Shown here one piece after another: positions 16,556 to 24,215 of a DNA stretch of 64,000 nt. The position numbers and the translations under genes were made by a program. The notes beneath the pieces were generated by a model. It was given only the letters and a program-made list of their open reading frames with translations. It was not told where the DNA came from and did not search any database. This DNA is from Novosphingobium sp. PP1Y (GTDB taxonomy: Bacteria; Pseudomonadota; Alphaproteobacteria; Sphingomonadales; Sphingomonadaceae), in NCBI RefSeq assembly GCF_000253255.1, contig NC_015580.1, forward strand, positions 1,439,001 through 1,503,000, read 5' to 3'. Every line of letters starts with the position of its first letter. Within the stretch, counting starts at the first letter, position 1.

Positions 16556-17712
16556 GCGACGTTTGCATCGTCGGCATCGGCATCCACAAGTTCGGCCGTA
16601 CCGATGGCGTTTCGGGCGTCGACCAGGGCGTCTACGCCGTTCGGCAGGCACTGGCCGATGCCGGTGTCGACTGGCCGCAGGTTCAGTTCGCTTACGGTAG
16701 CTCGGATGCCGCCGGCAATCCCGACACCATGGTCGATCGCCTCGGCCTGACCGGGGTCCAGTTCATTAACGTGCGCAACGGCTGCGCGGCCGGCGGTTCG
16801 GCGCTGTTCTCGGCGCAGATGGCGATCAAGTCGGGTGAGTTCGACCTTGGCCTTGCCGTCGGTTTCGACAAGCACCCGCGCGGTGCCTTCAACGCCTTGC
16901 CCAGCGAGTACAACCTGCCGGACTGGTACGGCGAAGTCGGGCAGATGGTTACCACGCAGTTCTTTGCGGCGAAGATCATGCGCTACATGCACATGTTCGG
17001 AATTTCGCATGAAACGCTGGGCCGCGTGGCTGAGAAGGCCTTTCGCAATGCCGTTCACGCGCCCCACGCCTGGCGGCGACAGCCGGTGTCGCTCGAGGAA
17101 ATCCTCGAAGCGCCGCTGGTGAGCGATCCCTACACCAAGTACATGTTCTGCTCGCCCGCCGAAGGCGGTGTGGCGCTGCTGCTCGCAAGCGAGAAGAAGG
17201 CGCGCGAACTGGGCAAGCCGCTGGTTCGCCTCAAGGCGGCAACCATGCGCACCCGTCCGGCGCATTCCTTCGAAGTCTTCGCGCCGTCGCTCGATGTTGT
17301 CGAAAACGACAGCGTGCCGCGCGGCACCGCTTCGCGCATTGCCTCGGCGGATGCCTTCAAGCTGGCCGGGATCGGCCCTCAGGACATTTCCGTGGCGCAG
17401 CTCCAGGATACCGAGGCTGGCGCCGAGATCATGCACATGGCCGAGAACGGCTTTTGCGCCGATGGCGAGCAGGAAAAGTGGCTCGCCGAAGGCCTTACCG
17501 AGATCGGCGGCAGGCTGCCGGTCAATACCGATGGCGGCTGCCTTGCCTGCGGTGAGCCGATCGGCGCGTCGGGGCTTCGTCAGGTTTATGAGAACGTCGT
17601 CCAATTGCGTGGTGACGGTGGGGGGCGGCAGGTCCCGGGCAATCCCAGGACGGCTTACAGCCACGTCTACGGTGCGCCCGGTGTCTCGGCCGTGACAATT
17701 CTGGAACGTTGA
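16552..17712 (+). CDS. Thiolase-family protein (SCP2/lipid-transfer type)
   Basis: Thiolase-like protein of 386 aa. The nucleophile Cys is C78 in NGCAAGGSA. The second Cys motif is CLACGEPIGASG with C333; the His of the usual GHP is replaced by Glu (E335). DUF35-coupled thiolases include SCP2-type thiolases and retro-aldolases such as Ltp2 of steroid side-chain degradation, which cleave C-C bonds of CoA thioesters. The His-to-Glu change makes an aldolase-like or altered Claisen reaction plausible, but this is inference. It is translationally coupled to DUF35, and the next acyl-CoA dehydrogenase starts directly at its stop. Confidence 0.88.
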   Translation: MSDVCIVGIGIHKFGRTDGVSGVDQGVYAVRQALADAGVDWPQVQFAYGSSDAAGNPDTMVDRLGLTGVQFINVRNGCAAGGSALFSAQMAIKSGEFDLGLAVGFDKHPRGAFNALPSEYNLPDWYGEVGQMVTTQFFAAKIMRYMHMFGISHETLGRVAEKAFRNAVHAPHAWRRQPVSLEEILEAPLVSDPYTKYMFCSPAEGGVALLLASEKKARELGKPLVRLKAATMRTRPAHSFEVFAPSLDVVENDSVPRGTASRIASADAFKLAGIGPQDISVAQLQDTEAGAEIMHMAENGFCADGEQEKWLAEGLTEIGGRLPVNTDGGCLACGEPIGASGLRQVYENVVQLRGDGGGRQVPGNPRTAYSHVYGAPGVSAVTILER

Positions 17713-18921
17713 ATGGATATCGAACTTTCGCCTGAAGACGCCGAATTCCGCGCCGAGGTGCGCGCATTCCTGCGCGACAACCTGCCGGATGTCGTAAAGG
17801 ACGGCGCGGCGGGTACGCCGTCGGTCTTCGTGGAACCCGAGATCGGGCAGGCCTGGAATGCGATCCTGCACCAGCAGGGATGGCTCGGCTACCAGTGGCC
17901 CAAGAAACATGGCGGCACCGGCTGGACGCCGCTGCAGCGCTATCTCTTCGAGAAGGAATGCGCTCTGGCCGGTGCGCCGAACCTCACCGTGCTCGGCCTC
18001 AAGCTGCTCGCTCCGGTGGTCTGGACTTTCGGGTCCGAAGAGCAGAAGGCCTATTATCTGCCGCGCGTCCTGTCGGGCGAGGATTATTGGTGCCAGGGTT
18101 TTTCCGAGCCCGGTTCGGGCTCTGATCTTGCCAGTCTCAAGACCCGCGCGGTGCGCGATGGCGATAACTATATCGTCAACGGATCGAAGATCTGGACGAC
18201 CCATGCCCATCACGCGAACCGCATGTTCACGCTGGTCCGCACGAATACCGAGGTGAAGAAGCAGGCCGGCATTTCCTTCCTGCTCATCGATCTCGACACG
18301 CCCGGCGTCTCCGTGCGCCCTATCCTGACCGTCGCCGGGGACCATGAAGTCAACCAGGTCTTCCTTGAGGACGTCGTCGTCCCGGCCAAGAATCTTGTCG
18401 GCGAGGAAGGGCAGGGCTGGACCATCGCCAAGTTCCTGCTCGAGAATGAGCGCGGCGGATCGTGCCATGCACCCAAGCTCGGTTATGATCTAGACCAGAT
18501 CGAAACCGCATCGCGCGAGGAAAGCGACGGCCGGGGCGGCAAGCTGATCGACCAGGTGGACTGGCGCCGCCGCATTGCCCAGACGCGCCTCAGCGTCGAG
18601 GCGCTGGAGATGATCGAACTGAAGATCATTTCGGAAATTGCCAAGGGCAAGAAGCCCGGACCGCAGACGTCGCTGACCAAGATGCTCGCCTCGAACCTGC
18701 GGCAGGAGATCGATCTGCTGGCGGTCGACCTCTACGGCCCGGCAGGGCTGCAACTCGACATGGCGCGTCCGCTTTACGGCAACGAGGCCCCTCTTGCGCT
18801 TCATTCGAAGGAAGCCCAGCTCGCCTCGCCGCGCTATCTCAACAGCCGCGCCTGGACGATCTTCGGCGGCACCAACGAAGTTCAAAGTACCATCATCGCC
18901 AAGTCGGTGCTGGGCCTGTGA
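17713..18921 (+). CDS. Acyl-CoA dehydrogenase (402 aa)
   Basis: FAD-dependent acyl-CoA dehydrogenase introducing a 2,3-double bond. Visible motifs are GFSEPGSGSDLASLKT (flavin and substrate binding), NGSKIWTTHAHHA and the C-terminal TIFGGTNEVQ. The MCAD-type catalytic Glu position in that last motif is Gly, so the base is probably supplied elsewhere, as in isovaleryl-CoA-type enzymes. ATG directly abuts the thiolase TGA. It may pair with the shorter FadE-like protein at 12342. It belongs to the DUF35-thiolase operon. Confidence 0.92.
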   Translation: MDIELSPEDAEFRAEVRAFLRDNLPDVVKDGAAGTPSVFVEPEIGQAWNAILHQQGWLGYQWPKKHGGTGWTPLQRYLFEKECALAGAPNLTVLGLKLLAPVVWTFGSEEQKAYYLPRVLSGEDYWCQGFSEPGSGSDLASLKTRAVRDGDNYIVNGSKIWTTHAHHANRMFTLVRTNTEVKKQAGISFLLIDLDTPGVSVRPILTVAGDHEVNQVFLEDVVVPAKNLVGEEGQGWTIAKFLLENERGGSCHAPKLGYDLDQIETASREESDGRGGKLIDQVDWRRRIAQTRLSVEALEMIELKIISEIAKGKKPGPQTSLTKMLASNLRQEIDLLAVDLYGPAGLQLDMARPLYGNEAPLALHSKEAQLASPRYLNSRAWTIFGGTNEVQSTIIAKSVLGL

Positions 18922-18970
18922 GCGATCACGGAACCGGTCACCGCAATTCGAACCAAGAGAGGAAGCCCAC

Positions 18971-19960
18971 ATGCAGCTGAACCGCGAGGCGTTGACCCAC
19001 GCCTATCGGCAAATGAAGCTGATCCGCGAATTTGAGGAACGTCTCCACGAGGAGATCCAGACCGGTGAAATCGCCGGTTTCACGCACCTCTATTGCGGTC
19101 AGGAAGCCGTTGCCGTGGGCGTGTGCGAGCATCTGACAGCTGCCGACAAGATCGTCTCTACCCACCGCGGCCATGGCCACTGCCTTGCCAAGGGTTGCGA
19201 TGTCGACGGGATGATGAAGGAAATCTGGGGTAGCCAGGAAGGTCTGTGCAACGGCAAGGGCGGTTCGATGCACATTGCCGACATAGACAAGGGTATGCTC
19301 GGCGCAAACGGCATCGTCGGCGGCGGTGCGCCGATCGCGGTGGGCGCGGCGCTTTCCAACAAGATCGACGGGCCTGACGAGGACGGCAAGCTGGCCGTCG
19401 CCATCACCTTCTCGGGCGACGGTGCCTGCAACCAGGGCACCACGTTCGAGGCGATGAACCTGGCTGTCGTCACCAAGGCTCCGGCGATCTTCGTCTTCGA
19501 GAACAACCACTATTCCGAGCACACCGGCGTAGACTATGCGGTGGGCACGAACAACGACATCGCCAGCCGCGCGGAAGCCTTCGGCATGAAGGTCTGGCGC
19601 GGGGACGGCACCGACTTCTTTTCGGTTCACGACACGATGCGCGAAGTTCTCGACTACGTGCGCACGCCCGGCAATGGCCCGGCCGCAGTCGAATTCGATA
19701 CCGAGCGCTTCTTCGGCCACTTCGAAGGCGATCCGCAGCGCTATCGCGGTGAGGGCGAACTCGATCGCCTGCGCGAGACGCGCGACTGTCTCAAGAAGTT
19801 CCGCGCCAGCGTGACCGGCGCCAAGCTGCTCACCGACGAAGACATCGACAAGCTCGATGCCGAGGCGCTCGAAGCCATCGAGAATGCGGTACAGGCCTCG
19901 CGCAATGCGGCGCGGCCCAAGCCCGAAAACGTCCTCGACAACGTCTACATCAGCTACTGA
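18971..19960 (+). CDS. 2-oxoacid (acetoin/pyruvate-type) dehydrogenase E1 alpha
   Basis: Thiamine-diphosphate-dependent decarboxylase subunit of 329 aa. The ThDP motif begins GDGA at 149-152 and ends NN at 178-179. Other E1alpha hallmarks are HRGHGHCLAKG and GKGGSMH. ATG at 18971 follows GAGAGG. It works with the E1 beta at 19978 and the E2 at 21005 to decarboxylate a 2-oxo acid or cleave a 2-hydroxyketone such as acetoin, passing the acyl group to lipoyl-E2. Location inside an acyl-CoA operon argues for a dedicated catabolic complex rather than the housekeeping pyruvate dehydrogenase. Confidence 0.92.
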   Translation: MQLNREALTHAYRQMKLIREFEERLHEEIQTGEIAGFTHLYCGQEAVAVGVCEHLTAADKIVSTHRGHGHCLAKGCDVDGMMKEIWGSQEGLCNGKGGSMHIADIDKGMLGANGIVGGGAPIAVGAALSNKIDGPDEDGKLAVAITFSGDGACNQGTTFEAMNLAVVTKAPAIFVFENNHYSEHTGVDYAVGTNNDIASRAEAFGMKVWRGDGTDFFSVHDTMREVLDYVRTPGNGPAAVEFDTERFFGHFEGDPQRYRGEGELDRLRETRDCLKKFRASVTGAKLLTDEDIDKLDAEALEAIENAVQASRNAARPKPENVLDNVYISY

Positions 19961-19977
19961 ACGGCGGGAGCGAAACC

Positions 19978-20991
19978 ATGGCAAAAATGATGTATCGCGA
20001 CGCCATTCGCAACACGATCTTCCAGGAAATGCAGCGTGACGAGCGCGTCGTCGTCCTTGGCGAGGATGTCGTGGGCGGCATGGGAACGGCCGGCGGCCCC
20101 GAGGCCATCGGCGGCATCTGGTCGACCTCGACCGGCCTTTACGACGCCTTCGGCCCGGACCGGGTGATCGACACGCCGATTTCGGAAAGCGCCATCATGG
20201 GCGCGGCGGGTGGCCTGGCTCTGGCCGGCAAGCGGCCGGTGGCAGAAATCATGTTCGCCGACTTCATCGGCGTTTGCATGGACCAGCTCTGGAACCAGAT
20301 TGCCAAGTTCCGCTACATGTTCGGCGGCAAGTCGGTCTGTCCGGCAGTGATCCGCATGCCGTGCGGCGCCGGTTACAACGCGGCGGCCCAGCACAGTCAG
20401 ATGATCAGCCAGTTCGTCACCAACATGCCGGGCATCAAGGTTGTCATGCCGGCCACCCCGGCCGACGCTTGCGGCCTGTTGCGCCAGGCGATCCGCGATG
20501 ACGATCCGGTGGTCTTCCTCGAGCACAAGTTCCTCTACGGCTTGTCGGGCGAAGTACCGGACGATCCGGACTATGTCGTGCCATTCGGTCACGCGCGCCT
20601 TGCCCGAGCGGGCGAGGACGTTACGATCGTCGCGTCCGGCATGATGGTCGGCTATGCCGAGACGGCAGCCGACGATCTGGCCCAGGACGGGATCGGCTGC
20701 GACGTCGTCGACTTGCGAACGACTTCGCCGCTCGACGAGGAGGCGATCCTCGACTCCGTCGAGGTGACCGGCCGTCTCGTCATCGTCGACGAAGCGCCGC
20801 CGCGCTGCTCGCTGGCAACCGACATTTCCGCGCTCGTTGCGCAGAAGGCCTTCGCCAGCCTGAAGGCACCGATCGAGATGGTTACCCCGCCGCACACGCC
20901 TGTCCCGTTCGCCCGCGAACTGGAAAGCGCTTACCTGCCGAGCCCCGCAAAGGTCGCGGCGGCTGTGCGCAAGACCCTGGAATATCGCTGA
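19978..20991 (+). CDS. 2-oxoacid (acetoin/pyruvate-type) dehydrogenase E1 beta
   Basis: Beta subunit of 337 aa, partner of the E1alpha directly upstream (17-base gap). Features include VLGEDVVGGMGT, DTPISESAIMGAAGGLALAG (pyrimidine-binding domain), and the C-terminal transketolase domain starting near VPFGHARLARAGEDVT. Reading order E1alpha-E1beta-E2 with no E3 gene is the same as in acetoin dehydrogenase-like loci. Confidence 0.92.
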   Translation: MAKMMYRDAIRNTIFQEMQRDERVVVLGEDVVGGMGTAGGPEAIGGIWSTSTGLYDAFGPDRVIDTPISESAIMGAAGGLALAGKRPVAEIMFADFIGVCMDQLWNQIAKFRYMFGGKSVCPAVIRMPCGAGYNAAAQHSQMISQFVTNMPGIKVVMPATPADACGLLRQAIRDDDPVVFLEHKFLYGLSGEVPDDPDYVVPFGHARLARAGEDVTIVASGMMVGYAETAADDLAQDGIGCDVVDLRTTSPLDEEAILDSVEVTGRLVIVDEAPPRCSLATDISALVAQKAFASLKAPIEMVTPPHTPVPFARELESAYLPSPAKVAAAVRKTLEYR

Positions 20992-21004
20992 GGAGGGCGC
21001 ACCC

Positions 21005-22447
21005 ATGAGTAGAATTCGCGCCTTCACGATGCCCAAGTGGGGTATCGAGATGACCGAAGGAACCATCGCCGAGTGGATGGTGAAGGAAGGCGAGAGCTTC
21101 AAGCGCGGCCAGACGCTGTGCCTGATCGAAACCGCCAAGATCACCAACGAGGTCGATGCCGAATACGATGCCACCGTGCGGCGCATCGTCGTCGAGGGCG
21201 GCGGTGAGGCGGAGCCCGTCGGCGCGCTTCTGGCCGTTTTCGACGACGGCAGCAATTCCGATGCCGACATCGAGGCTTTCATCGCCGGTTTCAAGCCGGC
21301 CGAGGGCGGCGTGGCCGAAGGCGCGTCGAAGGCAAAGTCCGCTGCAAGCGCACCGGCCGCTGCCGCGTCGGCTCCGGCGGAACCGGAGAAGCAGCGGATC
21401 AAGATCGACACCAACCGGCCGATCAGCCCCGAGGCCTTGCGCCTTGCAGAGGAAGAAGGCGTCGACATAGCCGTGATCGAAGGATCGGGCCGGGGTGGAC
21501 GCATCACCCACCAGGACGTCGTCAAGGCGTTGCGCGGGTCGGCGGTGCCCACGCTCAAGGGGCCGGTGGCGGTTCAGGAGGACAACCTCAAGGTCTTCGC
21601 CTCGCCGCTTGCGCGCCGCCTTGCCGCGCTCCATGGCATTTCGCTTTCCGGCGTGTCCGGCTCGGGTGCCCGCGGCCGCATCTCCAAGGCCGATGTGCTG
21701 GCGCTGGTGCCAAAGCCGACTGCCGGTGCCGGCGTGGGAACGCCCGAGTTCGTGGCCGGTGAGAACCGCCCCGAAGTTGTACCCTTCGATCGCATCCGCA
21801 AGGTGGTTGCCCAGCGACTCACCGCCGCGAAGCAGGATATCCCTCACTTCTACCTGCGCATGTCGGCCCGTGCCGACAGGCTCATCGAGATGCGCAAGAC
21901 GGCCAACCTCGTGCTGGGTTGCAAGGCCTCGGTCAACGACTGGATCGTCAAGGCTTCGGCCATGGCGCTCGCCCGGCACCCGGATGTCAACGTCCAGGTG
22001 CATGGCACCGAGATCTACCGTTTCCCGCACGCCGACGTCTCGATGGCGGTGGCGAGCCCCAAGGGCCTCGTCACTCCGGTCGTGCGCCAGGCGAACCTCA
22101 TGCGCATCGACCAGCTCGCGGCCGAAACCCGCCGCCTGATCGACAAGGCGCAGGCGGGTCGCCTTGGCATCGAGGACATGGAAGGCGGGACTTTCTCCGT
22201 CTCCAACCTGGGCATGTTCGGGATCGAGAACTTCGATGCGATCATCAATCCGCCGCAGGGCGCGATCCTCGCAGTAGGTGCCGCTAAGCGCCAGCCGGTC
22301 GAGACGGAGGCAGGCGGCGTCGCATTTGAGAACCGCATTTCCTTCACGCTCTCGGTCGACCATCGCGCCATCGACGGCGCGGCAGGGGCTCAGTTCCTGC
22401 AGACGCTCAAGAGCCTCATCGAGGAGCCGGAAGGCATCTTCGCCTGA
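21005..22447 (+). CDS. Dihydrolipoamide acyltransferase (E2) with two E3-binding domains
   Basis: E2 core protein of 480 aa. The lipoyl domain is residues 1-80 with the lipoylated Lys at K45 (ETAKITNE). An Ala/Pro-rich linker follows. Two peripheral subunit-binding domains are visible, about 139-176 (SPEALRLAEEEGVD ... GRGGRITHQDV) and about 200-236 (SPLARRLAALHGI ... GARGRISKADV); most E2 proteins have one. The catalytic acyltransferase domain ends with DHRAIDG, His at residue 453. No dihydrolipoamide dehydrogenase gene is nearby, so E3 is shared with another complex. It transfers the acyl group from E1 to CoA. Confidence 0.92.
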   Translation: MSRIRAFTMPKWGIEMTEGTIAEWMVKEGESFKRGQTLCLIETAKITNEVDAEYDATVRRIVVEGGGEAEPVGALLAVFDDGSNSDADIEAFIAGFKPAEGGVAEGASKAKSAASAPAAAASAPAEPEKQRIKIDTNRPISPEALRLAEEEGVDIAVIEGSGRGGRITHQDVVKALRGSAVPTLKGPVAVQEDNLKVFASPLARRLAALHGISLSGVSGSGARGRISKADVLALVPKPTAGAGVGTPEFVAGENRPEVVPFDRIRKVVAQRLTAAKQDIPHFYLRMSARADRLIEMRKTANLVLGCKASVNDWIVKASAMALARHPDVNVQVHGTEIYRFPHADVSMAVASPKGLVTPVVRQANLMRIDQLAAETRRLIDKAQAGRLGIEDMEGGTFSVSNLGMFGIENFDAIINPPQGAILAVGAAKRQPVETEAGGVAFENRISFTLSVDHRAIDGAAGAQFLQTLKSLIEEPEGIFA

Positions 22448-22458
22448 AAGGACATACA

Positions 22459-23004
22459 ATGACCAGTTCCGCTACTCCGGGACCGCTGAAGAAGCTGGGC
22501 GAAGTGATCCAGCTCGCCTATTTCCCGACAGACTGGGACGAGGCGATGAAATACTGGATCGAGACCGTCGGCGTCGGCCCGTTCTTTGTCCTCAATGACG
22601 TGCGCCTTGGCGAAATGAAGTACAAGGGTGAGCCCACCGATGCCGTCTTCTCCATGGCGATCGGGTACTGGGGCGATATCCAGATCGAACTGATCAAGAC
22701 GGATAGCGATGCGCCTTCGCTCTACGCGGGCGAATATGCCGTTCGCGACCGGCTTCACCATATCTGCGTCTTCGTCGACGACATCCAGGAAGCGCGCCGG
22801 GCTTGCGCCGAGGCGGGAGCGCAGGTCATCGTCGAAGGCAAGGTCGGCGAGGACGGTGAAGTGATCTATGTCGATCCGGGCAAGGGTCCGGGCCACGTGA
22901 TCGAGTATCTTCAACCGATGTCGGGTACGGAAGGCCTGTTCCAGATGATGAAGGATGCCGCCCGGGACTGGGACGGTTCCGATCCGATCAGGGTGCTGCA
23001 GTAA
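22459..23004 (+). CDS. VOC-superfamily protein, copy 3 (paralogue of copy 1)
   Basis: Protein of 181 aa, related to the VOC protein at 3623. Shared features are a Gln in the first metal position (VIQLAYF), IQIELIK, LHHICVFV, HVIEYLQ and the C-terminal WDGSDPIR. A role in the CoA-ester part of the pathway is likely since it is embedded between E2 and an acyl-CoA dehydrogenase. Epimerase or lyase activity is possible. Stop and next start overlap by one base (TAATG). Confidence 0.83.
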   Translation: MTSSATPGPLKKLGEVIQLAYFPTDWDEAMKYWIETVGVGPFFVLNDVRLGEMKYKGEPTDAVFSMAIGYWGDIQIELIKTDSDAPSLYAGEYAVRDRLHHICVFVDDIQEARRACAEAGAQVIVEGKVGEDGEVIYVDPGKGPGHVIEYLQPMSGTEGLFQMMKDAARDWDGSDPIRVLQ

Positions 23005-24215
23005 TGACCGAGATTTCCCGATACGCCCTGGACATGGCCGAGCGGGTGGAAGCCTTTGTGCGCGAAGTTGTGGTGCCTTACGAGAAGGACCCGCGCCGCG
23101 ACCACCACGGTGCGCCGACCGACGAACTGGTGATGGAGATGCGCGGGAGGGCCCGCGATGCCGGGGTACTTACGCCCCACATCAAGGCTGACGGTTCGCA
23201 CTTGACCCAGCGCGAGACGGCCGTTGTCCTGATCAGGTCCGGCCTTTCGCCGCTCGGCCCGCTGGCGTGCAACACGATGGCCCCGGACGAGGGCAACATG
23301 TACCTCATCGGCCACGTCGGTTCGCCCGAGTTGAAGGAGCGCTTCCTCAAGCCGCTTGTCGACGGTTCGGGGCGCTCGGCCTTCTTCATGACCGAGCCGG
23401 CCGAATGGGGCGGTGCGGGCAGCGATCCCTCGATGATGAAGACGACCTGCCGCAAGGACGGCAACCACTGGGTCGTCAATGGCCGCAAGACCTTCATCAC
23501 CGGTGCGCAGGGCGCGAAGGTCGGCATCGTCATGGCGGCCTCGGCGGAAGAGGATACCAAGGGCGGCGCCTGCATGTTCCTCGTCGACCTGCCCGATCCG
23601 GCGATCGTGATCGACGAAGTTCCCAATACCATCGACACCTCGATGCCCGGCGGTCATGCAACGCTGACCATCAAGGACATGCGCATCCCGGCCGACCAGA
23701 TGCTCGGCCTTCCGGGCGAAGGCTTCAAGTATGCGCAGATCCGCCTTTCGCCTGCCCGCCTGTCGCACTGCATGCGCTGGCTTGGCTGCTGCATCCGCGC
23801 GCACGAGATCGCGACCGACTACGCCTGCCGCCGCGAGGCATTCAGCAAGACCCTGATCGACCACGAAGGCGTGGGCTTCATGCTGGCCGAGAACAAGATC
23901 CTCATCCAGCAGTGCGAGCTGATGATCGACTGGTGCGCCTCCGTGCTGGACACCGGCTCGCTGGGCACGGTGGAAAGCTCGATGGCCAAGGTCTCGGTGT
24001 CCGAGGCCCTGATGAAGATCGCCGACAACTGCATCCAGGTCATGGGCGGAACCGGCGTGACCGAACGCACCATCGTCGAGCAGGTCTTCCGCGAAGTGCG
24101 CGCCTTTCGCATCTACGACGGCCCCACCGAAGTCCACAAGTGGTCGCTTGCCAAGAAGATCAAGCGCGACTGGCGCAAGGCCCAGGAGGCAGCGAAGGAA
24201 GCGGCAGGGGCATGA
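23004..24215 (+). CDS. ACAD10/11-like acyl-CoA dehydrogenase
   Basis: Protein of 403 aa of the acyl-CoA dehydrogenase fold. The C-terminal motif is RIYDGPTEVHKWS, with Asp D372 in the catalytic-acid position; this IYDGP-EVH form is characteristic of the ACAD10/ACAD11 branch. Other marks are FMTEPAEWGGAGSDPSMM and VNGRKTFITGAQGAK. In mammals ACAD10/11 are fused to an aminoglycoside-phosphotransferase-like kinase; here that kinase is the next gene, overlapping by four bases. In the Pseudomonas levulinate (lva) pathway a similar pair converts a 4-hydroxyacyl-CoA through a phospho intermediate. The same chemistry is therefore a good guess here, not proven. Confidence 0.9.
   Translation: MTEISRYALDMAERVEAFVREVVVPYEKDPRRDHHGAPTDELVMEMRGRARDAGVLTPHIKADGSHLTQRETAVVLIRSGLSPLGPLACNTMAPDEGNMYLIGHVGSPELKERFLKPLVDGSGRSAFFMTEPAEWGGAGSDPSMMKTTCRKDGNHWVVNGRKTFITGAQGAKVGIVMAASAEEDTKGGACMFLVDLPDPAIVIDEVPNTIDTSMPGGHATLTIKDMRIPADQMLGLPGEGFKYAQIRLSPARLSHCMRWLGCCIRAHEIATDYACRREAFSKTLIDHEGVGFMLAENKILIQQCELMIDWCASVLDTGSLGTVESSMAKVSVSEALMKIADNCIQVMGGTGVTERTIVEQVFREVRAFRIYDGPTEVHKWSLAKKIKRDWRKAQEAAKEAAGA

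Noticed and set aside
16387..18468. A 693-codon open frame antisense to the DUF35, thiolase and acyl-CoA dehydrogenase genes
   Set aside because: The sense strand carries three well-defined enzymes. Long antisense frames are expected from third-position GC bias, and the antisense translation has no domain.
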